From Gnetum montanum (Eukaryota; Streptophyta; Gnetopsida; Gnetales; Gnetaceae), in contig MNCI01003715.1 of assembly GCA_015680685.1 (NCBI GenBank), positions 647,052-711,051 of the forward strand: DNA of 64,000 bases. The letters are read 5' to 3'. The notes under the pieces are model-generated. The model did no database searches and was not told the DNA's origin. It saw only the letters and a program-made list of their open reading frames with translations. Positions 56,760 through 64,000 of this stretch are shown here, in pieces (the first letter of the stretch is position 1; each line of letters starts with the position of its first letter). Made by a program: the position numbers and the translations under genes.

Positions 56760-57200
56760 TGTTAGCCTTTGAGATTGTGCACTACTAGCTTGTGCACTGC
56801 TAGCCTTAGATTAAAAAAAACAAAATAGGAACAAACAGAGGCAACTGAATGTCACATTTTTATTCAACTGATAATGGCCTTTAAATAGGCAAATACATCA
56901 ATAGAAAATAGAAACCGAATCCTAATATGAAGTAACTTTTATAATGGTCAACCCTTTAACTTCTGTAATGGTCAACCCTTCAACTTCTATAATGGTTGAC
57001 CCTTTAACTTTTGTAATGGTCGACTCTTCAACTTCTGTAACGACCAACCCTTCAACTTCTGTAACAACAAACCTTTCAACTTCTATAATGGTAGACCATT
57101 TAACTTCTAAAGAACAAAAATAGCAACTGAATCCCTAAGGATAGTTCCTAAAAGCTAAAACAAACAAAAAAACATGTTTAACAATTAAACACATTTAACA
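56760..57200 (-). repeat. Solo LTR of the copia element 2 family
   Basis: On the minus strand it runs TGTTAAATGTGTTTAATTG to AAAGGCTAACA (441 bp), matching LTR 50706-51153 throughout, with its own array (56940-57110, GTAATGGTCAACCCTTCAAC). No internal sequence adjoins either edge. The 5-bp flanks (CTTCT, TGGCT) do not match. Confidence 0.85.
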
Positions 57201-57730
57201 TGGCTCACGTTAAAACATCAAAACTTATCTCACGTCAAAACTTGGCTCACATCAAAACTTGTCTTGCATTAAAACTTCACTCAAGTCAAAACCACAGTGT
57301 TTGAATTTTGTACATTCCTTATCTATACTTTACACTTCATTTTTATTTCAATGTTTACACATTATTCTACACTTAGTTTATTTTCTAATAATTTATACTT
57401 GGTTAATTTTCAATGTTTTACACTTAGGCATTTTTTCAATGTAAATACCCCAACATTCAAGAAGGGATTTAACATACTTCTCTCTACATAATAATATTAA
57501 TATTTCAGCATTTACATCATTTTATGTAAGTTCTATACTTAGTTTTTTTCCATATCTCATGTTTTATTATATACTTGCTTAAATTTTTAGTGTTCTACAC
57601 TTAGTCACTTTTTAATGTAAAAATTCTATTATTTGCAAAGGAAATTGAAACAATTTCTCTCACATCAAGACTATAATATTTTTAATTTTTTATTGTCAAC
57701 ATCTATATTTTTGTCTGAGAGGCCAACTTG
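57201..57730. other. AT-rich stretch with a short repeat
   Basis: About five GCTCACGTCAAAACTT-like units (57200-57295) follow the solo LTR; the rest is featureless. Confidence 0.5.
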
Positions 57731-57825
57731 TCTCATAGAATAGGGGGGAGAGGGGAGTGGATTTGTTGCCCTCCATGTTCTCATAGGATAGGGGGAGGGG
57801 GGAGTGGATTTGTTGCCCTCCATGT
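57731..57825 (+). repeat. 48-bp tandem pair
   Basis: TCTCATAGAATAGGGGGGAG through GCCCTCCATGT occurs twice in a row (57731-57778, 57779-57825). Confidence 0.85.
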
Positions 57826-57839
57826 AATGCACCACGTGC

Positions 57840-58540
57840 AGGGGAGCCAAAGAATCACTGCAAGGAAGTTGAATTTGAAAAGTAAAAAAGCCAAAGAGTC
57901 ACTACAAGGGAGCTAAATCTCTATTTGATTGACGCCCCTCAACCCTTGGGCTCCCTATTCGTCTCTTCATATTTCCTCACACGCATGCATCACATGCAGG
58001 GAAGCCAAAGAGTCACTGTAAGGGAGTTGAATCTCTATTCAATTAATGCCCTTGACCCTTAGGCTCCTGATTCATCTTTTCGTATTCTCTCATGTGCATG
58101 CACCATGTGTAGGAAAGCCAAAGAGTCATTGCAAGGCAGTTGAATCTTTATTCGATTGTACAGGAGCCAAAGAGTCACTGCAGGGGAGTCGAATTTGAAA
58201 AGTCAAAAAGCCAAAGAGTCATTGCAAGGGAGCTAAATCTCTATTAGATTGATGCCCCCTAACCCTTGGGCTTCCCATTTGTCTCTTCGTATTTCCTCAT
58301 GTGCATGCACCACATGCAGGGGAGCTAAAGAGTCACTACAGGGGAGTTGAATCTCTATTCAATTAATGCCCTCGACCCCTAGGCTCCCCATTCATCTTTT
58401 CGTATTCTATCATGTGCATGCACCATGTGCAGGAAAGCCAAAGAGTCATTGCAAGGGAGCCAAATCTTTATTTGATTGATGCCCTCGACCCCTAGGCTTC
58501 CCATTTATTTCTTTGTATTCCCTCACACGTAGGCCTCGAC
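57840..58540 (+). repeat. 320-bp satellite-like tandem repeat, about 2.2 units
   Basis: Units beginning near 57840 and 58160 are about 320 bp apart throughout. Each holds four sub-repeats with CCAAAGAGTCACTGCAAGGG and alternating GATGCCC and CATGCACCACATGCAGG blocks. Confidence 0.85.
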
Positions 58541-58743
58541 GTGGGTAACCAATGAATATTTACTATTATAAATGATGGGTAATATTGAATAGTTATTATT
58601 ATTATAAACGATGATGGTTACAATTATAGTAATAATGAATATTTTTTATTATAAATAGTGGGAAATAATGAATATTTATTATTAATAAAAATGATGACAG
58701 TTACGATCATGGTGACGATTAGGGTGATGACAGTTTTAGTGTG
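58541..58743 (+). repeat. Simple AT-rich repeat (AATATTTATTATTATAAA type)
   Basis: Three or four imperfect GGTAATAATGAATATTTATT units with GATGATGGTTACAAT spacers, up to the start of LTR D. Confidence 0.6.
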
Positions 58744-59814
58744 TGATGAGTGGCGAGGTACCCCTACACTCAACCATACGAATACGAGCGTGCACGCGCG
58801 ATCTGGTCGAACTCCGCAGACTAAATGCCTTAACACCACAAGAAACACTTGGGGTTAATCGTTCGTTGTCTTCCCAGGCTTGCTTGTATGTGTCACGGTG
58901 TATGGTTAAGCAAGTCTGAGGTATGTGATTTTTTTGGTATTTTCGGCTTATCTTCTATGCTACCAGGAGAAAGGGTTGAGAAAACTAAACTAACTCTAAC
59001 TAAGATCTAAGTCTAAATTAACTAGCGTCAGCATCCGTTCCCACTTGCCGGACACACCCTGAACTATGCAACTGCAGCTTACCAAACGCTAATCGTTACT
59101 GGGATCGCCACACGTAACGCAAGTGCTCGAAGTGGTCGTACTGAGGCACCTATTTAGCCTACGTGTGATAAGCAGCCGATTCCTTAGCCAGCCGTACACA
59201 CCCGTGGGTGCTCGTAACTAAGTCGTACTTATCACACGATCTAGCCTAGCAATGAGCAGCCGATTCCTCAACTAGCCGTACACATTAGACCCGGGAGTTA
59301 CCAAGCGCAGAATCCTGGAATACGCTACTGGGTTACCAAGCATCCAATGCTCGTAATTGAGTCGTACTCATGCATTGCGTCAAGCAGCCGATTCCTTGAC
59401 TAGCCGTACACGTCCGTAGACGCTCGTAATCAAGTCGTACTTGAACGCACTAGGAAAGCAGGAAAGAAAGCAATAAATGAAACCACGTGCTGCAAGGTTT
59501 ATCCAAACAAGTTCGTCTTTATTGCCGTACACAACTTGGGTTCAGGTTACAAGCTGCTCGAATAAAGAGCCGTTCACTCTAGGACTCCTACTGCGGGCAC
59601 ATGGGGAAAAATTCTAACTCTGGAGTGATCAATCTGCCAGAGCTTCGCTACACTAGCCAGGATTGGGAAATGAAGGGAGTGCCGCCTCTTATTTATAGAA
59701 ATGGCGGCGGGACGCGATATCGCGTACGCGATATCGCAGGAGAAGACGCGATATCGCGTACGCGATATCGCATGGGACGCGATATCGCGGCCTAGTGCAA
59801 GTCGCGTCTCATCA
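58744..59814 (-). repeat. 3' LTR of element D
   Basis: The 1071-bp LTR (plus view TGATGAGTGGCGAGG to GCGTCTCATCA) carries a CpG-rich palindrome array (59711-59790), a TATA box on the minus strand (CTATAAATAAG, 59689-59699) and CAATAAAGACGAAC (about 59512-59525). Its length equals that of LTR E within 3 bp. Confidence 0.95.
59708..59792 (-). repeat. CpG palindrome array in U3 of LTR D
   Basis: GACGCGATATCGCGTACGCG followed by ATATCGCA occurs twice and then partially; each half contains nested self-complementary sequences. Decayed versions are in LTRs B and C. Confidence 0.9.
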
Positions 59815-59829
59815 TACCCCCATGACTGA
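59815..59829 (-). other. Polypurine tract of element D
   Basis: TTCAGTCATGGGGGTA on the minus strand abuts the LTR start TGATGA. Confidence 0.85.
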
Positions 59830-59989
59830 ATGAAAACTCGTCCTCGAGTTCCTTACAATGATATCAGGTAGGTATGGGATTATTAGGGGAAATGGAACTA
59901 ATGGGATGACATGTGAACGGTCTTTATTACAAGACTTGACAAAAACTGGTGTTCATGACAACATGGGTGAACACCTTATTACAATGACA

Positions 59990-60196
59990 TCAGGCCACAG
60001 TTGGCAGCTGAGAGAAAAGAGGAGAGAGAATAGAAGAGAAGAAGAGAGAAGAGTCTTGTTGCTGCCAACGCCTAGATTGCGCCTTTCGTTGTCCATCTGT
60101 AAGCGCATTATCAATTCCACTCCTTGCATGCTGCTTCAGCGCTGCTCCATTCCAAGTGTCTGCTCCAGATCCATTCCGTTGTTGTATGATTGCCAT
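59990..60196 (-). CDS. Short conserved ORF position in element D (unknown)
   Basis: The ATG at 60196 follows TTGTGTGTGCAG, as in E and B. The frame (MAIIQQRNGSG...) diverges from E after about 12 codons; similarity to E (ERRNL) continues in another frame, so one indel separates them. Function unknown; it may be a conserved RNA site instead. Confidence 0.25.
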   Translation of the reverse strand: MAIIQQRNGSGADTWNGAALKQHARSGIDNALTDGQRKAQSRRWQQQDSSLFFSSILSPLFSQLPTVA

Positions 60197-60199
60197 CTG

Positions 60200-61809
60200 C
60201 ACACACAACACAATCATATATTAGCAAGGGTAATTGAATCATTAAGTAAAGCATACCTTGCTTCGGTTTAGGTTCCTTGGCTAAGTTGTGGTATGGCTAA
60301 TATGGATCTGGGAAAATGTAGATGATGACTACCGAAGGTATAGGGGTTAGGAAGAAAAACGAAAAAATCCGGGGCTTAGGATAAAAATCGAAAAATCAGG
60401 CCCCGTACCCCCATGACTAATCGCGAACCTCCGGTAGCGTTAGAATGGAGAGAGAAAAGGAATAGGAATGATAGGTAAAAAGGGACAACTATGGCATCGA
60501 TAAAAAGGATGTCATGATGGAAATGAACAAAAATGGTAATTAATAGCAAAACGTTAAGGAAAAGAAGTTAACTAATGTTCCAAATAGGAATGTCAGTGGG
60601 TCCTCCCCAAAGCAGGCTCATGCCCTTAATGCCCTGACAATCCCACATTCAAAGAGTCCGTGGGCTCTGGGAATGTTCTTTGGAATAAGAGTTAAAGTCT
60701 TAACCGTAAGAATTTACCAAAAAGAAAACAAAGCATCAACCAAAGTATATACAATGATACAATTTGCAATGAGGTGAACAATGGAGAGAAGGATGGGAAG
60801 AAAAGAAGTGGAATGAAATCCCAAGAATAAGGTGGTGTACAACCCCTTGTGTGTTTCATGATTAATGTGACTTGGCGAATCTCATTCCAACTCTGGCCTC
60901 AAACCAACCACTTCCAGTGACTTCGCATCAATGCAGTTGGTTAAATCATCCACTTGGGTAACAAGGATGCAACTTCGAGAAGCCACTACCATTCCGACGA
61001 AACAACAGAGAGAATGGGAAGCGAGAAGGGGCTTAGTTAGAGGGAACACGTTGGTTCCATAACCAGTGCTTGTGGCCCAAATTTATTCCGTCTAAGGGGT
61101 GTGCTTTGAATCCTCACTTTTAGCTTTTTAGCTTCTCTTCTTCTCTTTTTGTTTTGTTTTGTGTTTTTATGCGTGGGGACCACACCATGCAAAGACTTCT
61201 TTATTTTTATTGTCTCAGCTTCCGATTATTGGGTTACATCGGAACGGTAAGAAAACCCAAGAAGAAAACATCCAAGCACCCAAGTGAATGACCAACACAA
61301 GAGCACCAAGTTCCCTTGAAGTCACACCCTTTTCAAATCCTTGAGTCCTTCCTTAGTTTGAGAAATGCCCAGTCACTGGTTCGTTAAAGTTCTTATTGGA
61401 AGGGAACTGTACATTTCCAAGCCAAGGGAAACCATAGACTTGATGGATGGATGGATGAAGTGATCTCATTGCCTGCCATATCAAAAGAACATACCTTAGT
61501 ATCAACAATGTAACTTAAAGGTAAAAACCAAACATTAGCAATTAATGAAAAACAGTTCATCCCATCGGCCCGAACACTTATTGGGTGACGAATTTACATG
61601 ATGGATGACACACACACACACACACACACACAAAAAGATAGAAAAATATAACGATGTTGTAAAACAAAAACAAGAAAAGTTAAAGGAAGTTGTAAAACAA
61701 AAATTAGAAAAGTTAAGAAATTTGTAAAACAAAAATGTGTAAAACAAAAACGTTGTAAAACAAAAATGTGTAAAACAAAAACTGAAAAAGAACTGAGGGC
61801 CCCATATGA
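60200..61809 (-). other. 3' untranslated region of element D
   Basis: No ORF is supported. A second AGTCATGGGGGTACGGGG block lies at 60405-60421. A (CA)n run (61609-61631) and GTAAAACAAAAATGT repeats (61660-61785) are present. Confidence 0.7.
61609..61631. repeat. (CA)n microsatellite
   Basis: About 11 CA units inside the 3' untranslated region of D. Confidence 0.95.
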
Positions 61810-62823
61810 TTAGCATAGGTGGCCATCTCCCCCATGACTGAGTTGTGAGGGAGAGATCCGAAAAAGGGAGCGAGGTTGACCGTTATTAGAATTGTGGCTT
61901 ATACTGGCTGTCGCAGATGCACGGAAAGGTTTTGTCTGTTGTACATTAACCAATAGTCGTTTATCTGGGCTATCAGGCTTGTATATCATCATGGCTCCCG
62001 AGGGGAAGGTAGTATGAATAATGTAAGGTCCTTCCCACAGGGTTTGAAACTTCGTACGTTGAGGTACATGTGTGGGGTTCCAGTAAAGAACCTTATCTCC
62101 TGGTTTATATCTAAACCTTCGGATCCTCAAGTCATGCCGTTGTTTATTGTGTGCCTTGTGTAACTCATTTAACGACAGTGCAACTAATCGATTTTCATCT
62201 AACACATTTAAGGTGGCTAGTCGTTGCTTTTGTGCTAGGTCGAGATCCAAGTGAAGTTCACAAGCCATGGAGAGTGTACGGAGTTCGCTCTGGATAGGTA
62301 GTTTTGGAAGTTTTCCGTACACGAGCTCATAGGGAGAATATCCTGTAGGGAGCTTCCAAGTGGAGCGATACGCCCAAAGAGCGTCATTTAGTTTCGTGCT
62401 CCAGTCTCGCCTAAATTTGCTAACTGTCCGCGTTAATATTCTGGTAATCTCCCTATTGGTAACTTCAGCTTGACCATTAGCTTGGGGGTGATAAGGTGTG
62501 GTCAGTTTATGCTCAACCCCTAAACGTTGCATCAACTTTCGAAAGGTTGCACCTGTAAAGTGTGTCCCATTATCAGAAATAAGTGCACGAGGCACACCAA
62601 ACCTATTAACGATTTGTTGTTGTACAAATCGGGCAGCTATAGATGATGTACAATCGGTTACAGCAGCTGCTTCGGCCCATTTAGTTAGGTAATCAACAGC
62701 AACGATTATATAGGCCTTCCCGTTGGACATTGGTGTAATTGGCCCCATGAAATCAATTCCCCAAATATCGAACGGTTCTAAAGGTTGAATCCACTGCTGT
62801 GGACCCTCCATCCTAGTAGTCAT
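61810..62823 (-). pseudogene. Integrase of element D (pol, C-terminal part; upstream TAG)
   Basis: The 337-codon open stretch is the integrase core and C-terminal domain. PLEPFDIWGIDFMGPI opens the core; VAVDYLTKWAEAAAV carries the first Asp, ISDNGTHFTG the second, and NGQAEVTNREITRIL the Glu, so the DDE triad is intact. YSPYELVYGKLPKLP, LIALSLNELH-like and PGDKVLYWNP follow, then LSHGGDGHLC and TAA. No chromodomain is present, which fits the Athila/Tat side and not chromoviruses. It is in frame with the part upstream, separated only by a TAG. Confidence 0.95.
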
Positions 62824-64000
62824 CCCCCCATCACGTTGGCATCGCTCACAGAACTATGCAAACTGATGGGCATCTCGAAATAGCGTTGGCCAGTAATATC
62901 CCGCGAGCAGGATTTTAGTGGCTGTGCGTCTCCCAGCATAATGACCTCCACAAGGGCCGTCATGAGCATCCTGGAGAACTCTTAATTGATCTTGATCGGG
63001 GACACACCATCGAACTAGGCCATCAGAGCAGACTTTATAAAGTTGCCCCCTAATTTCCATGAAATGTTTGATGTTGTGGAGGAACTGCTGCTTCTTTCTA
63101 AAGTCTAAGTTCTGTGGCATTTGTTGTGAGGTTAGATAAGTGAGAATGCTACTGTACCAGTTTACGTTCGTGGGTTGGTTATTTATTACACCAGCAAAGA
63201 GGGCCTCGTCAGGAAAATGATCAGATACCGTGTATTCGTCCTCTTTGTTGTCCCATCGCAACCGGGATAGGTGATCAGCGACGACATTCTCAGTGCCTTT
63301 GCGGTCTACAATAGTTAAATCGAACTCTTGAAGAATTACCAGCCAACGTATGATACGTGGGCTAACTGTTGGCTTATTCATCAGGAACCTAATGGCACTA
63401 TGATCTGTATGGATATATACCTTGTAGCCCAATACATAGTGCCTAAACTTGTCCAGTGCAAACACAACAGCCATTAACTCTTTTTCCGTAGTTGTGTAGT
63501 TAAGTTGTGCACCGGTAATACTTTTGCTGGCACAATGAATGTAGTATGGTCGTTTTTGCTCATCTAATTGTGTCAGTACAGCTCCTAAAGCATAATTGGA
63601 TGCGTCAGTCATTATGTGGAATGGTCTGGACCAATCGGGTGCTTGTAGGATGGGGGTTTCTACAAGCCTCTGTTTAAGAGCTTGGAATGCTTGCTCACAT
63701 TCCCTGGTCCACTCAAATGGCGCATCTTTCTTCGTTAACTCTACCAACGGCTTGGCAACCTTCGAGAAGTTCGCGATAAACCTCCTGTAGTAGCCAGTAT
63801 GTCCAAGGAATGATCTTACGTCTTTAACGGTTTCAGGTTGTCGAGTGATTCCCTGGATGACTTTAATCTTTTCGGGGTCCACCTCGATTCCTGACTGTGA
63901 AATTTTGTGCCCCAACACTATGCCCTCTTGAACCATCAAATGGCTCTTTTGCCAGTTGAGTTTGAGGTTGGTTTCAACACATCGTTTCAAGACCTGCTCT
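62824..64000 (-). pseudogene. RT thumb, RNase H and H2C2 region of element D (pol, cut by window)
   Basis: From 63990 down: LKLNWQKSHLMVQEGIVLGH, VRSFLGHTGYYRRFI (RT thumb), then RNase H with its four acidic residues visible in FHIMTDASNYALG, TTEKELMAVVFAL, HTDHSAIRFL and NVVADHLSRL. The H2C2 region (GPCGGHYAGR, YYWPTLFRDAHQFA) is interrupted by TAG (62854-62856) just before FCERCQRDGG. The RT palm is beyond the window. Confidence 0.95.

Larger units (their letters stand above)
58744..64000 (-). mobile_element. Athila-like Ty3/gypsy element D, best preserved copy, partial
   Basis: The 3' LTR (58744-59814), polypurine tract, 2-kb 3' untranslated region and the pol C-terminal two thirds are inside the window; the rest is beyond base 64000. 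Pol is open except for one TAG. Its GC content and CpG content are higher than in A, B and C, fitting a younger age. Confidence 0.95.

Noticed and set aside
59858-60271. Plus-strand 137-codon frame in element D
   Set aside because: Antisense to the conserved 3' region of D; not conserved in B or E.
61535-61816. Cys/Phe-rich 93-codon minus-strand frame
   Set aside because: Made by the (CA)n microsatellite and GTAAAACAAAAATG repeats; no conservation in A or B.
1-64000. CRISPR arrays, bacterial operons or integrons
   Set aside because: Introns, LTR elements, SINEs and AT-rich plant-type DNA show a nuclear plant genome; the tandem arrays here have no spacer/repeat layout of CRISPR.

Overview
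The window looks like intergenic DNA from a large, repeat-rich seed-plant genome; a gymnosperm is plausible. It is AT-rich, almost entirely built of old LTR retrotransposons whose reading frames are full of stops, with LINE and tRNA-derived SINE debris and very few host genes. The species cannot be fixed from the sequence.

Layout. 1-1984: 3' end of a plus-strand Athila-like Ty3/gypsy element (E). 1985-3479: an LTR of the same superfamily (F, plus). 3686-12134: a decayed minus-strand copy (A) with an internal gag deletion and a truncated 5' LTR. 12135-16292: AT-rich DNA with SINE copies and a tandem duplication. 16293-31640: a nested pair. Element C (minus) carries only gag, and its 5' LTR is split by element B (minus, 21826-31478), which has decayed gag and pol. 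31646-37200: SINEs, two LINE remnants and AT-rich DNA. 37533-45065 (minus): a GC-richer host gene for a long coiled-coil protein, broken by a Ty1/copia element (40017-44387, plus) that runs into an assembly gap. 46039-51153: a second Ty1/copia element (plus). 52173-52592 (minus): a short plant gene that looks intact. 53315-58740: LTR-like, LINE and satellite-like sequence, including a solo LTR of the second copia family. 58744-64000: the best preserved Athila-like copy (D, minus), whose pol runs off the window.

How parts relate. A, B, C, D, E and F share LTR ends (TGATGA...TCATCA), the same order of palindrome array, TATA box and AATAAA signal, and a polypurine motif ending in GGGGGTA. Where the 5' LTR is present (A, B, C), a primer-binding site like the complement of the 3' end of tRNA-Asp lies beside it. 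C could only have moved with pol supplied by relatives such as B or D. D is the youngest: its visible pol is open except for one TAG.

The most notable observations are a 5' half of tRNA-Asp (the family's likely primer) at the gag deletion junction of A, the gag-only element C, different palindromic arrays upstream of the TATA box in each LTR, a fold-back hairpin at a reverse-transcriptase deletion in B, and a SINE family with visible target-site duplications. Alignments here were made by eye, so percentages and element edges are approximate.
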